Source of the DNA: Podocnemis expansa
Taxonomy: Eukaryota > Chordata > Testudines > Podocnemididae
NCBI GenBank assembly: GCA_007922195.1
Contig: ML682014.1
Span: 2,942,369 to 3,006,368, forward strand
Direction: 5' to 3'
Length of the DNA stretch: 64,000 nt
Shown here: positions 35,656 through 48,896 of the stretch, in pieces
Numbering within the stretch: position 1 is the stretch's first letter
How the letters are laid out: each line of letters opens with the position of its first letter
Notes under the pieces: generated by a model
The model's input: the letters and a program-made list of their open reading frames with translations, nothing else
Database searches by the model: none
What the model was told of the DNA's origin: nothing
Made by a program: the position numbers and the translations under genes

Positions 35656-38600
35656 GGGGAACTTATAGAATGGGAAGAAATAAATGCAAGGAAGTTCAAC
35701 TCATGGGATCAAGTCATGCTGTAACAGCAAATCAAAGCTGTTGTTAAGATTCAAAACACTGGGGAACAGCCACAAATCTAGCCAACAGTGCAGAAACTGA
35801 TTCAACAAAGAAACCACATACACAAATTGTTTTACAAGGAATGGTAAAATGGGATGCTGTTCTGTCTGTTGGACAAAGCAAACACAAGGTTCCATTCCTG
35901 GAGTCTTTATTCATTTACTCTTTCCATTCACTCTGAAAATAGAAATGATTTGATCAAACTCCAGCCTCTCTGAATTATTAAGGAAAACAAATTCTAGACA
36001 TGGCAATGGTGAGTAGACTTCCAATACCTCTATCTCTAGCTATTCATCAGTTCTGTCAAAATGGGCTTGTGCCTTACACTGCCACAGCCATCACAACGTG
36101 CTACTGAAGGATAAACAAAATACAATTAACTTAGCACAAAACCCGCAATATAACAGCTCATTAAAATTACATGACAATTGAGGTATAAATGTAAAATATA
36201 TTTGGAGCTAGGAGTGTCTACACCTAACACTGTCTAAAAAGATAAATGCTGCCACAACAATGCTAACCACACCAAGATTAAACTGATCATATTTTCAGCA
36301 TAACATAGTAGCAATCACCTTGTCAATATGGGCTTACAAGTAACAATTTCTGTTGTTGCTGTACAAACTCAGAAGAAGAAGTGCTGTGCACAGCACATTA
36401 AATTAGCAAAGCCAGAATCGTTAATTTTACTGCTCACTGAAATCCTACTGAAGTAAATATTGCCTATTACAGAAGCTACCATACAGACAGAAACAACAGA
36501 AAAAGGTCAAATTCATGTTCAACAAATGCCAAGGTTATTTATTACACAAGGTGATAAAGATGTGCAAGAACACTAAATCATAGTCAGAAAACTGAAATTA
36601 CATCTTATTTCTTGGATAGTCTTCCGTACACTGTTAATAAAACATGATTATTCAAGCAAAGGCCTCAATCCTGTATGTGTATAACTTTAGTCACACAAGT
36701 GGTCCCCACTGAACCCAGCAGAGCCTATCACGTCTGAAGGTAAGCATGTAAGTAGTAGAATTTATGCAATAAAGTACGCAATAGAGGCTAATGATGTTTT
36801 GTGCATACACAGTACTTTTCACCAGAGGATTTCAAGTACTTCATAAACCTGCTTATTTTAGTATTTGGGGACTACATTTAAATAAACACAACATCCCTGC
36901 TAATCAGAAAACTAAGCCTAATAGGAAGAGGCCAACACCAAACAGGACAATTCACCCCAATCCCAGCAGAAAACATGAGACAGCGCTGTGGTGAATAGCC
37001 AGGCAACTCCCATCCACAGTGGCTTGGGAAAGGAAGGGTCCAAAGAAAAGAATGTGGTCAGCTGTGCATAATGGAGAGAGAAAAAACATAGTTCTGGTCA
37101 GCCTCTTCTTACAAATGTCAGTAAAAGCCCTGGGGAGAGCATGCTGTGTAGGGTGAGCTCTGCCAATCTTTTACATGGTAAACCATTGTAACAGATCTCT
37201 ACCTTTCTAACAGAACTCAATCTTCAAGTGTACAAGACCACAGCAGAACTATGGCATAGTCAGCCAGAACTTCTGAGACTCCCACTGCTTCTTGGTCACT
37301 TTTAACCTTGCTCCAAGCTACAATCTGCCTTCTGGCCCTCCAAGAGGGAAAGGTTGCAGTTTCTCTATATATACAGTTCCCAAATCCTGGCTCCCAAGAA
37401 AAATAATTTAAAACTCTGCACATTTTAGCATTTAATACTACAAACAGCATTCAAAATAAATTCTTGCCCCACTGAAAGGGATGAGGAAGAGTTTGATCCA
37501 GCACAGTTAACCTAATCACAGGATAAGAGTAGCTTTGAAGGAGTAAGTACCTTTCATCATTTCTACTGTTAAAAATATCATGTTCACCAAAATAAAAAGT
37601 CAATTCTAATACATAATTCAGAAGTTTTGATAGGTCACAAGGTTCTCCCTTACTTATTCCCTCCAACTCTTGCTTGGCTCAGACTTTTTTTTAAACTACA
37701 TGAACTCCAGCATGGGTTACTGAGATGTAGCCACCTTTTCTAAAACTTAAATTGAATTAGGCCATTAATGAATAATTATTAGGAAGTCTATTAGGACCTC
37801 TTTACTACTTAATGTTTTCAACTTCTAAAAGTCAAAGTTTCTAGTTAATATTGGAAAAATTAACTAGATTTAGAAAAGTTGTTTAATTAACAGACAATAA
37901 AGATAATTTATATTCTTCAGCTGAAAATTCTAGCACTACGAAACACACTTTTATTTCCACTTGTGTTTTGGCAGTTAATTTGTCTCCACCTCAGACTGAT
38001 GTCTGCACATAGATGTAATTAACAATAGGGAAAACTATTCTATGCAATGATTTCAACCCATTAGGCAAATTCTCTCACCAGGCGATGAAAAATATCAACT
38101 TAATTAGCACACCTACTTTGCCTGAAACCCCCAAGTGCATCTAAACTACATTTTATGCTGGACGGGAAAAAAAAAAAATACCCACATCAGTTATGCCTGT
38201 TCTCAACTGTACAACTATTTTAAAATGTGTGAATTGTTAAGACAAAATTGAAAAATTACCATAATAGGCTTTTGACACTTCCCTGCTTATGCAAAAATTA
38301 ATTCTAACTCTGTTTCTGTGCAAAGCCTTTATAATTTCTCTAATCTTGAGTTCCCATGAGACAGAACACAATACTTTCAAGTACAGGAGCATGAGGCTTG
38401 GCATCTTCTCTTTAGTTATACAGTTTATTTGATGGAAGTCTAAACCACTAAGCCTTCCTTTGTGCCTAATAAAGGCCCTTCTTAGTGGAAATATCAGTTA
38501 AATTCAGTGAAATAAAGTTTTAAGAAGAATCCACTCTCTTACACAGAAAAGCTCACTAAAGCAAGACTTTTTGTCACGAAAGCACCTGTTCTCTAATGGC

Positions 38601-39784
38601 TCTAGGAAACCAGTATAAAAGCAGCTAAAAAGAAGTTTCATTTTATAAAACATTTTCCTCACAAGTCTCATGCATACAAGATTTAGTGGAACAAGGGATT
38701 TTTAAAGACGTTTCTGAATGTATATCTTTTTTTCAGTTTCTGCTCCACACATGGAGAAGCTCTACTAGTGATGTCAACTAGAATAGACCAAGCTAATGTG
38801 AGAAGAATCCTCAATTTTGTTTTGGTGCTTAATGTAATTCCAGTGGCTTATGCAAGTGAAATAAATAAGACCTACCACAGGCATTAACACTTCCACACAG
38901 AGTACAGCATGTTGCTCAAACATTCAGTTCTTGGAGAAACATGTTAAATAGATTCTTGTGCCCTCAGCTACAGTGGACATACACATACACATGTGTATCA
39001 GATAGCACACTCCAACAGTAACAGGGTATATTATGATGTGCCAACCATGCTAAGGTCATACAGAGCTTGCATATATATTTAGTCTATTTCCATGCAAGGT
39101 TTAAGTACATTATTTGCATATCATTATGCACTGGAAACCTGTTCAGTTATTCCCACAGGAGATAACTCACCAGAGTGACCTAAATAGCATTCACTCTTCT
39201 GATTTAAAATTTGAAGGAGTGGCAAATAAATGGGGACTGATGCAGTCAGATGCATAAAGATTTAGAATATTTAAGTAAGAACCTGGGCTAACAAATGACA
39301 AATGCAGATGAATTCAGACAAATGTAGCATAATGCATCCCGCAGGAGCAAAGAATAATGAAAAAAGTAAATTATATGTTTAATGGAAAGAAGCTATCACA
39401 GAAAGAAGAAAAACCTGAGTTACTGCACCAAAAAGCCTCAAGCCTCAGCCAAATGTGGTGTTGTAATGATGAGGGCAAATATGTTGAACTGCTCTGGTGA
39501 GGGAACACAATATCAGACAACCTACCTTCATTTACATCTCTAAGTAGGAAAAAAGGTTCCTCTGACATTAGCTAATGGAGGCAAAAGAATTCAGAGAGCA
39601 ATGAAGTATTAGCTATGGATCATTCTGTTTAGACACTACAAACACTTCATATACCACCAGCATTTGGAGACCCTTGCAGAGAACAATCAGGATTGCACTG
39701 AGTTAAAACCCTTGACAATATCAAATGAAATTCCTAATAATTAGATGACATAGTGATCCCTTGGCAGAGTCCCTTCAGAATATA
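35656..39784. other. Intron sequence, no exon seen
   Basis: AT-rich. An old short repeat of the GCCTCAATCCTGTATGTGTA type may lie at 36660-36780. No coding segment recognised. Confidence 0.35.
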
Positions 39785-39792
39785 CCAGACAG

Positions 39793-40263
39793 CAGTGGAC
39801 TCCAACCAGTCGATCATGGATCCTGGAGACCTGAACTGTAGGTCCAGCATCCCCTCTCTCCCACCCTGGCACCAGCTTCCTGGCGGCCCAGCAACCCGTT
39901 CCAACCCCGGAACACACAAATCCACAGCAACTCCACCACCCCGCAGCACACTGCCAGAAGGGAGAAGAGGAAAATTTAAATCCCTCCCTCTGTGGCCCAG
40001 GCAGTGCAGTTGGGGACAGGGGTAAGGGCCCAGAGGCCTGGAAGCAGCCAAGCACGGGCCAAGGGGATACAGGGGAAAGAGGCAGAAGGTTTTGGGGCCT
40101 GTGCTCCAAATTTTTGTTTAGCATTGCTAGCCCCTCACCCGCACTCACCACAGACAGCTGAGGCAGAAAGGTTGGGGGAAAAGTTGCATTTTTAAAGGGT
40201 AGATTTGGTATTGCATTTAGAATCTAAACATTATCTTGTGTTTAAAAAGGTTGGAGACCAATG
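39793..40263. mobile_element. hAT MITE, 471 bp, TSD CCAGACAG/CCATATAG
   Basis: CAGTGGACTCCAACCAGTCG at the left and AAGGTTGGAGACCAATG at the right are inverted repeats. The flanks at 39785-39792 and 40264-40271 agree at 6 of 8. The GC-rich interior gives long but meaningless frames. Confidence 0.8.
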
Positions 40264-40843
40264 CCATATAGAGATCTGTGCACTATAATATCAGAGTGCA
40301 GAACCTAGGAAAGGAATGGAGCACAATGCACTAGGACAGGGGGTCCCAAAATCTGATGTCTGCCTCTGGGAGCATGAGACTTCTCTGAAAGGTATGCAGG
40401 AGAAATTATACAGCATTTTATTTCATTTTCCTAACAGGCTGCTCACACAAAACATTAAAACTGTGACAATGTGTTATACATAATATTGTTATTAATTTTC
40501 TTTAAGATGTACCAGTGAATACATGAAACACCAACAAACCCCCAATTACCAGCTTCCATTGGTTCAACTGCCAGGAACTGTCCAGTCTAACTGAGCTCAA
40601 AACTTCATCAGGGTTTTTTCAACTTTGTACATCGCACTATAACAACCGGTATGCATCAGTGAAACATGCAATTGGCTGAAGCACACATACTATATTAGTG
40701 ATGAGAAGTGAAGTCCTGAAATTTGTTTTGCCAGTGCACTTGATGAAATCACTGGGGAGACAGTAATGACTGACTACATGTAGCTCTCAGCCTGTGAAGC
40801 TAGACACTGACACGAGAGACAAAACAGAACCTATATCAAAGAG

Positions 40844-42570
40844 ATGAAAAGTACATACGATCAAAAGTACATTGAAATGCGATTTACTTGGACAATAGAC
40901 AGTGAAAAACCTCAGCTGCAGTTGTGTCTGTTATGTAGTGAAGCCCTGTCAAATAAGAACCTAAAACCATCTCTTCTACGCAGACAATTGAAAACAAAAC
41001 ACGAAGAACAAGGACAAACCACCAGATTTTTCAAGCACACGCAGACCAGCTAACAGTGAGCAAGAAAGCTGATGACAAATATTAAGGCCCTTGAACCATC
41101 ATATTTAGGGAATATGAGAGTTGCGAAGTCAGTAAAATCTCACACTTACCATAACAGACGGACTAATGCTACAACCACAGACATGGTAACAGCTACGCTT
41201 GGACAGAAGGCCACAGAATTAATTCAGTTAGTGCCAGGATCAAACGGCATCATGTCAAATTGATGACATGGTCAATGATGTCCTAAAGCAATTCATGAAC
41301 CAGGTCACTAGCAGCCACCACCCTGCTCCACAGCTGGATGAATTCATGCACGTAGCAGACTTAGCTCTGGTGTACATGCCATCTGTTTATGAAGGTGCAA
41401 TACAGAAAGACATTTTGTTTTCACAGTCGCTGATAACCAGAGCAACAGTTTAGAAGCCTTTCTGATTTCTTGACAGTTTCATAAAAATCAGCAAGATATC
41501 ATCTGCTCATGATGTATTTGCATCTGCACCAAATAAGCAAAGCTGCTGACTGGTAAGCAAAGTGAAGTAATGACATTTATGAGAGCATTTGCTTCCAGTG
41601 TGATGTGGGTGCATTTCTATATACACAGGGAGGCAACTGCTGCCAAAGGCATGTCTACCAACTTGTAGGAAGTGCTGGACAATGCTCTGAAGATCAACAA
41701 CTATATTAAAGCTTGGCCCTTAAATTGTAAAATTTTTCTGCTCTCTGAATGTGATGGGAAGCAAGCACATCAATCAGCTGCTCCACATGGAAGTCTGCTG
41801 TATGTCATGGAGCAAGATTTTGGCATGTTTCTTTGAACTTCACTCCAAATTCAAAGTATTCTTTACAGATCACCCATTTCCACTCTCTCACCATCTGCAT
41901 GACACACCGTGGATCTCACAGCTGGGTTACTTGTCAGATATATTCTCTTGCCTGAATGAGCTAACTCTAAGACTTCAGGGGCTGAATGTAACCATCTTTA
42001 ATGTTCAGGACAAAAACTGAAGAAATGATAAAAGCTGGAATTCAGGCCTCACTGTGAGATACAAAACAACACTGATGTTCCCCTGCATGTGCATGAATAC
42101 CAGACAACAAATGAATTACAATTACAGGATAGGGTTAAAAGTGACATCAAGCTACACCTCAATGAACTGGAAAGGCAATTATGAGAGTACTTTCTCTCAA
42201 TGGGAAACACAAACAGATGAGTCCACTATCCTTTCAGAAATTTTTCTGCAGTACCAATGCTGCATGACTTGTCAAGAAAAGAACAAGAGAATCGAATCGA
42301 ATAAAATCATAGGGTTGGAAGGGACCTCATGACATCATCAAGTCCAACCCCCTGGGAATTGAACGGACATCTCAACTGACAGCAGACTCCAAATAAAGTT
42401 CCAATGAAAGCAGTTGGCTGCATTTCGGATCCAAATGCGAATGGAGTTCCTCTGCTTCTCAGACAGGGCCATCAAGGTTTTGATGCTGTTCGCTACCACC
42501 TACATGTGTGAAAGGGGATTTTCATCACTCACTAGAATGAAATTAAGGTACCAGTGCCTTTGTATAGAAA
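40844..42570 (+). pseudogene. Degenerate hAT transposase (ZBED5/FAM200-like group)
   Basis: 40844-41050 begins with an open frame holding a BED-type zinc finger, CLLCSEALSNKNLKPSLLRR then QLKTKH; the usual first His is Gln. 41070-41150 has LEPSYLGNMRVAKSVKSHT, a known early block. 41310-41450 has PQLDEFMHVADLALVYM, matching the catalytic LDEST region but with DEST changed to DEFM. 41770-42015 has LLHMEVCCMSW and FELHSKF, then LGYLSDIFSCLNELTLRLQG. 42400-42570 has FATTYMCERGFSSLTRMKLR, the dimerisation end. In intact relatives this enzyme cuts and pastes the element. Here stops and frameshifts separate all blocks and key residues are changed, so it is dead. The nearest host-domesticated relatives in outline are ZBED5 and FAM200. 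Confidence 0.8.
42288..42358 (-). repeat. CR1 3' end inserted in the hAT transposase
   Basis: GAATCGAATCGAATAAAATC, then ATAGGGTTGGAAGGGACCTC and AAGTCCAACCCCCTGG, form the well-known CR1 tail in reverse with its short terminal repeat. The transposase frame resumes after it, so it is younger than the hAT element. Confidence 0.85.
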
Positions 42571-42927
42571 TCTACTCATGACTCATACTTTCACCTATCA
42601 CTCCAAATGTTATGTGCCTGTGCTCAACCAACCAATGCTGGTCACATTGTGTCTAGTACAGTACCATTAAGCCATTGTTTAAGCTGCTCAAAAGTAAACA
42701 TATTAAAACTAAATATGTAAATAGGATGTACAATTATTATATTCCCATATATATTTAGTGTTTATGTACTGTAATTCGTACACTTTGTACAATGCTTTGT
42801 CATTAAATGGGTTAAAATATAAAACAAATGGGTCAATACATAAAATATAATGCTAGGGACATGCAGGCAGCTGGTAGATCTAGAAGAGGGTATGCAATGA
42901 GAGAGTTTGGTAACCCCGGCACCAGGA

Positions 42928-44115
42928 AGGCGATCATCTACAGATAAAACTCTGCAATGACAATTAGTGTCTTTAGAGCATCATAAAACTGTATATGAAA
43001 AATTGCATGGCACTGCAATAGTCATAGTATTATTGCATTTTAAAGTGCCTTCTTCTTTGCATTAATCACATCAAATGGGGGTGTCTCCACAAGTCTGAAA
43101 ATCCTCTACTTCCAAAGAGAACATTCTATATTTAAAACATATTGAACATATGATTGTCACACTGCAATGTGGGAAATTGTAGAAATAATTAACTGCCTGT
43201 AAAATTGCTTAGAAAAACTAATTTATTTTAAAGGTTGGAATTTTATTTTTCTCTATAAAGCTCTGACCACTTACTTGCACCATATACTCAGCCAATTCAG
43301 GAGCTCAGCTTGTTTCCCTTGTGGCTTTCTATCTTATGGAGCCATCAACTTTTCTTATGTCATCTGGGATGCCTGCAACATCTTTTCCCCCTTTAAACTG
43401 GTTCTAAAAAAAACGCTTCTCTCCTCTCCTCTGTATCCCTTCTAAAAAACCTTTACTATTTTACCACTAACCTACATCCCAACCCTCTTCCTGACCTTGC
43501 TCCCTAATTTGAATATAGTAACAAAAAAAGGAAGAAATGTTAAAATACATTCATGGCCTGTGTTATGCAGCAGGTCACACAAGATAACCATCATGGCCCC
43601 TTCTGGTCTTAAAATGTATGCAAGTGATTATCCATAGCCTTTGCGCCCCATCCTTTACCATCAGGATAATGGTCTATTTAAGATTCTAAGCTCTTCGAGG
43701 CAAGGGCCTGTCTTTTCAGTTTGTAGAGCTCCTACTGCAGCTCTGGCACAGTAAAAATAGTACAGTTCTAAAGCCATTAATGTGATCAGATTATAAACAG
43801 TACTATTTAAAGCAGTGTTTGTTGTACTCTCCATCCTTAAACCAAAATAAAAGACATCTGAAGATTAACACTGTATTGAATGTTCTATGCAGTGCGGAGC
43901 TTGAAGTGCCTTTGTGGGTCAAGCAGAGAATGTAGTATATACAGAACAGAAGGAATTTCCACAGTATGAACACTTTGGTAATCTATGGTCTTAAAAATAA
44001 AAGTTCCCCATAATCACTACTGAATTTCTAGGATTCAAAAAGGAATGTTTGAAGTCAATGATGGTTCCAGATGTCTACTTATCCTTATTGCAAATTGAAG
44101 ATGAACAGAATTTAC
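42928..44115. other. Intron sequence with a CR1 tail remnant
   Basis: At 43550-43620 the phrase CCTGTGTTATGCAGCAGGTC followed by CCCCTTCTGGTCTTAAAAT is a plus-strand CR1 tail. Nothing else was recognised. Confidence 0.45.
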
Positions 44116-44219
44116 CTCTAGTCTTTTGACTTGATGAAGAACCAGATCCAGTGGTTGAAGATCACATAGCGCAGATCCTAGAAGGGTCAGGGCTAGACCT
44201 CCCCTTAACAACTCCTTTG
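44116..44219 (-). other. Candidate exon, weak
   Basis: A strong pyrimidine tract and AG (CCCCCTTTCTTTTTTTTAG on the minus strand) precede 104 bases ending at a good donor, AGAG|GTAAATT. One frame is open and leucine-rich (KELLRGGLALTLLGSALCDL). It would need to start in phase 2, which does not fit the phase-0 end of the 52725-52800 exon, so it is not an obvious part of that gene. The peptide matches nothing I know. Chance is the most likely explanation. Confidence 0.2.
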
Positions 44220-46096
44220 CTAAAAAAAAGAAAGGGGGCATGATGCAGGAGCCACTATATGCCCTTATACTCGGTCGATCTTCTCATGACCATTTAAGCC
44301 AGCTTTAGAGGCAAAACCCACTAACAGTACATTGCAAAGCAGTTCCATCACACTGCTTGCTAAGGCCAAAAGTCTGCGAAGTTACTCATATGGAAGGGCT
44401 GCACTTCTTTTGCATCTTAAATTTATTCTGAATGTATGAGATGGGTTAAACTTATAAACTACTGACTGATATTATCAAAAGTTTTCATTTATTCCTTAGA
44501 TAGAAAGATCATTTTGAAAACGATCAGCCATGCACCATAACAGACTAGAGCACTACTAATTGACACACATTGTTGTGAATTAGTATCTGAAAAGGATACC
44601 ACATCAAAACAGTGTACTTCATTTATTGGACAAACAGAGTTCAATTCTTTCTGATAATACTTCACAGCATTCTGAGGAAATACTGTCATACATTAATGTT
44701 ACAACACTGAAAGTATGAAAACTTGTCAGAGCATTCTGCTATTTAACCTTCACAAGGGTAAACCCTGTTGGTGCATATTAGGTATACGTAGGAGGAATGT
44801 GCAAGTCAATGAGACTTGAAAAGATGAAAATTAATTTTAGATGTCTCATATTAAAGACTAATTCAATTAGAACCAGCTCAGCACTTGGTGTTTTTGTTTG
44901 TTTGTGTTTTTCTTTCATTTTCATTTCTAAAGACTTCTTGACATGGAAGCCAGAGGAATGGATGACAATACTATTTGTCTCAGCCAGCTTTGTATAACTT
45001 AAGTGGAAGTTATCAGGGCAAATCAATCACTCTCTTGATTACATAAAGCAAACATGAGCACATAAATGCCTTCCAGACTGGTGGCAATAGGGTAGTATCC
45101 CAGTCATAATTTTTTGGATCATCCTTAACCTTAGAGTTCATCCATATTTCTTTTAGCATGGCCAAATGAATAACTGGCAGCCAGGAGCTTGCTCTCCAAT
45201 GCACACAGGCTTGGCAGCATGTCCCTTCAGTGCTCTACTTCTATACACATTGTGGAAGTAGGCAATACCCTGTGCTAGCATTTAATCCTCTTGACAGAAT
45301 GTTTGTTTTAATTCTCATGGACACAGAAGTAGGCATCCTTGCCCACAGACTTTTGTTAGGCTCCAAGGCATGAAAAACAGAAACTATAGAAAGCCCAGCA
45401 ATTCCCACCTAAGCCTACTAGTGAAAGAAATTAGATTCACAGCGCACCAGGCAGAGTTTAGCAAGGGAACTCTCCCAGTTGTTCATTGGGTAACATCCAG
45501 ATGGGATTCCACTTGCCTCCTTTTGTCCAGTTTACGAGTACAGGCAAAACAAAGCACAAATTTAAACTATGCTCAAATACAATATTTATTCTTATAAAGT
45601 GAATGGGAGATGGAACGTAGCATGTGGGCACACATACACACAATGAAAATAACACTCAAAGTGCCCATTTATAACCCTCCTCAGCATGAACAGCCCCCAC
45701 AAATCCTAGAGACTGAAGATGCAGAACAATAGATACAATAGATTGGACTTTGTCACACTGTACAAAAGTAACCAGACTTGGAAACGTTTTCCTACAGTCA
45801 ATTACTGGAGAACAGAAAAACCACAAATTTTGACAAACATCCAATACAAAGGTTTCCCACATCTAGTCCAAGGTGTACAGAAGTACTGCAACAGCCGTGG
45901 ATTGCCTTATACCTACTCTCTTGCAATCACAGGAGCACTAAAGGAGACAGCCAAGCAAACACAGGCTGCTGATGATCAAGCTTGTAGAAGAGGAGGAGGA
46001 GCAGGAGGAGGAGAAACTCCACCGTCGGAACTCATAGTAAGAGATGGCAGAATGCAGGCCTTTTTTTCTTGTCAATTTCCAAAGGGATAGTTGTTT
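44220..46096. other. Intron sequence, no exon confirmed
   Basis: A 123-codon plus frame at 45719-46090 ends in a glycine-rich part coded by a GAG/GGA simple repeat (45989-46016). It shows no domain. Confidence 0.35.
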
Positions 46097-46215
46097 TAGT
46101 CTAGTCCAGCAAAAAAACACAAGGAGTCATGTGGCACTTTAAGACTAACAGATTTATTTTTCACATGAGCTTTCGTGGGAGAAAATCCCACTTCATCATA
46201 TGCTTCGAAGATCAG
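46097..46215 (+). repeat. Half copy of the hairpin repeat family
   Basis: TAGTCTAGTCCAGCAAAAAA followed by AAGGAGTCATGTGGCACTTT and TTTCGTGGGAGAAAATCCCA. It includes the outer end of the family, here at the left. Confidence 0.55.
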
Positions 46216-47271
46216 ACTGATGGACTCACTAGGAAGAGCGACTACATACAGACTATATTTCTTGTACATCGAGACACAGTAATTTAGGGTGTCCACCTTA
46301 AAAGGCTTTGATTTTCAGAAACTAGGTCTGTAGCAATTCCTGAACACTCTTTTAGGTGTCTCAAATTGGGCACCCAAAAAAATCACTAGTGGCTTTTCAA
46401 AATCATGGCAGATAAAATCTGAAAATGAAGTAAGATCTTCTATGTGACTATCACATATCAAAATATTTTCATCTCTAGATAAACTGTTCTAACCCAGTAT
46501 CAGTGTCTGTATCTAAACTAAAAACCTGTACTGCCTTTGTTCTTTTCCTAAGAATTTTATATGCCTGATTAAAATTTTAAAACACCCTTAACTCATTTCA
46601 TGAAAGATTAATAAAATTTACACAGTGCTAATCACCATTTTGCTTTCAGTAAATGAAAGTGAAATGAACCTAATAGCATGTAAACAAATGAATTGACCCA
46701 TCTGTTTGTCATTGTTTAACAAAACAGGGGGGGAAATACAAGTATTTCCCATAGAAAGTACCCCCTTTTAAAGTCAAACTGAAGATCTTAATTTGAAATT
46801 TAGACTATGAAAGAAAAGCGGAGTAATTTAATTGCAAATTAATGTCTGTTAAGCAACTGTAAAATGCAATTATTTTGAACATCATCAGTTTCTTCTGCAT
46901 TATTCCTCCAAGGGGGTAGCCCTTCACCAGACTGCATGGCTCGCACAGGTTTCCCAGCAGATAAGTTCAATGAATTCTGACAAGGTTTTAGTGGCAAGCA
47001 TTAGTTTGTTCACTCAAAAGGTGATTCAAGTCATCCTTCACCCCCCCATGAATTAACCAACCCAAAAAGCAATGAAATTAGACACTTCTCAGCAAACCAA
47101 GGTTTTAAATAAGTTATAAAAAGCGGCTAATAAAAAAGATTGTATTTTAAATGTAGTAGAGATGACAGTGAAATATGTAGGTCTGGTGCTGCTTGGTGCT
47201 CATGTACAATTGTGCATGTGTCCAACTGTTTCCTATGGAAACGGCAGTTTGTACTCACTGAGTTGAACTCA
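46216..47271. other. Intron sequence, no exon seen
   Basis: AT-rich, with nothing recognised. Confidence 0.35.
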
Positions 47272-47490
47272 CAGCCATAGTGATAGCCACTTCGAATCAT
47301 GGAAGATTACTCATGGGAGGGACCTTGGGAAGTCATGTAGTCCAATGTCCTGTTGTAAGCAGGCCCAATTCTTCTCTGGGTGAGAAAAGCAGAGGAGCAA
47401 TATCTATAGATCCTCCTTCTATGGATGCCTACAGAAGACATCCATTCTTCCTCAGGGATTGGAATCCAGGAGAGGAGGCAAGTCCTTGAG
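47272..47490 (-). repeat. Old CR1 3' end
   Basis: CGAATCATGGAAGATTACTC, GGGAGGGACCTTGGGAAGTC and ATGTAGTCCAATGTCCTG are a diverged CR1 tail in reverse orientation. Confidence 0.7.
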
Positions 47491-48888
47491 TGCTGATAAT
47501 TTTTCCCAGAAATGGTATTTGTAAAATACTAGATTCAAGAAGGAAACATCTTTGGGTAGATGTTAACAGCAAAGATTCCATTCTGGGGCAAGACAAGTGA
47601 GCATAAAGATTCCTATTGTCAAGAGAATTCACTGGATGTGCAAGGAATTATCATTATGGTTGGCTTTCAGTTATGGTTACTGGGCTACATTTTGAAAGCC
47701 TTGATCAGAATTAGTACTGGCTTCTAAAGGGTTAATTTTCATATTAATATTTCACAAAACAGATAAAAACACTATGCTGACAGTTTTTTTTTTTAAATCT
47801 AAACAGCCTGTGCACTGGATTTTTTTTAAATATATCTGAATTCTCAAAACTAAGACATTTCAGTGTTATAGGCACCCCCAATGAACAGCACAAGACAAAC
47901 CATTTTAGAAATCTGAAAACTGGTAAATTTTACTCTCTTAATATTCTAAAAAAATGTGCTCCACTAAAACACAGGCATGATTCTTCTCCCAGCTAAACCA
48001 AGACAGAAGAGGAATAATGTTAATACAAATTAATGAATTTGCATACCAGTATAAAACTAGAGAGATCAGAATCAGGTCCTGAGAATAAACAAACAAGAAG
48101 CGGCTTTTGTTTGTTTATTTTTAATTTTGGGGGGCCAATGTTAGATAAGGGCTGGCAACAGGGACGAATACGAGACCTTAGCCATTATCAATAACAAATA
48201 TGGAACTTCTTAGCACACTAGTTCCCCAGTTAACTTTGTAACTAATCGCTCCACCCAAAAAAAACTGGTCTCTGCTCCCCTTCTATAGCTTTGAAAACTT
48301 TTTATTCTTTTTCTGTCTTTAATTTTTCATTTGATTCCTGAGATTGCAGCCCTCTGCCTTCCAGCTATGAACTGAATAGGAAACTCAAAAACTGTCCATT
48401 AAGACGCTAATAAAACAAAACATTTAACTAACTACTCACTTGCTTAAAATTAATCAAGGAGTTAAGAGCTTTGCAATGAGAAAAACAGGTCACTGTTGAG
48501 TAATGCAAAGGTACCTTTACACTATAGAATTAGTTCACTACAGTGACCCTTGGGAATTGGTCATATTTTCCTCCAACAGTTACTTCTAGAAAAGCAATTT
48601 TTTTTAATTTGCTAACTTTGAAGGTTTGCGTTCCTAAATTAAAATCAAATAGTTTCATGTGGAAATGCAACCAATAATTCATTTGTTAAGCTTAAATACT
48701 TAAAAAAAATAAAGGGGGGGGGGACACTAGATACATTACAATATTTATTTACTAGCAGCAATGTGCTGTTTTCCCCAGACAAGCAGAAGACATAAGGTTC
48801 TAAATTGCACTCCCAGGGTGGGCCTCCCACCCTGCAGTCTCAGAGTAGACTGACAAACTGTTCTCAACTGTTATCAATACGCACAAAA
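47491..48888. other. Intron sequence, no exon seen
   Basis: AT-rich, with T-runs near 47787 and 47820 and a G-run at 48714-48723. No domain recognised. Confidence 0.35.
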
Positions 48889-48896
48889 ATCTAAAC

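Larger units (their letters stand above)
40337..42919 (+). mobile_element. Fossil autonomous hAT transposon, 2.58 kb, TSD CACTAGGA/CACCAGGA
   Basis: Left end CAGGGGGTCCCAAAATCTG and right end, reverse-complemented, CCGGGGTTACCAAAC pair as inverted repeats. The flanks at 40329-40336 and 42920-42927 agree at 7 of 8. The length fits a complete hAT element. The inside carries transposase remnants in correct order (40844-42570). A 70-bp CR1 end inserted later at 42288-42358. Confidence 0.85.

Noticed and set aside
45719..46090. Plus frame of 123 codons with a glycine-rich end
   Set aside because: The glycine-rich part is a GAG/GGA simple repeat and the rest matches nothing.
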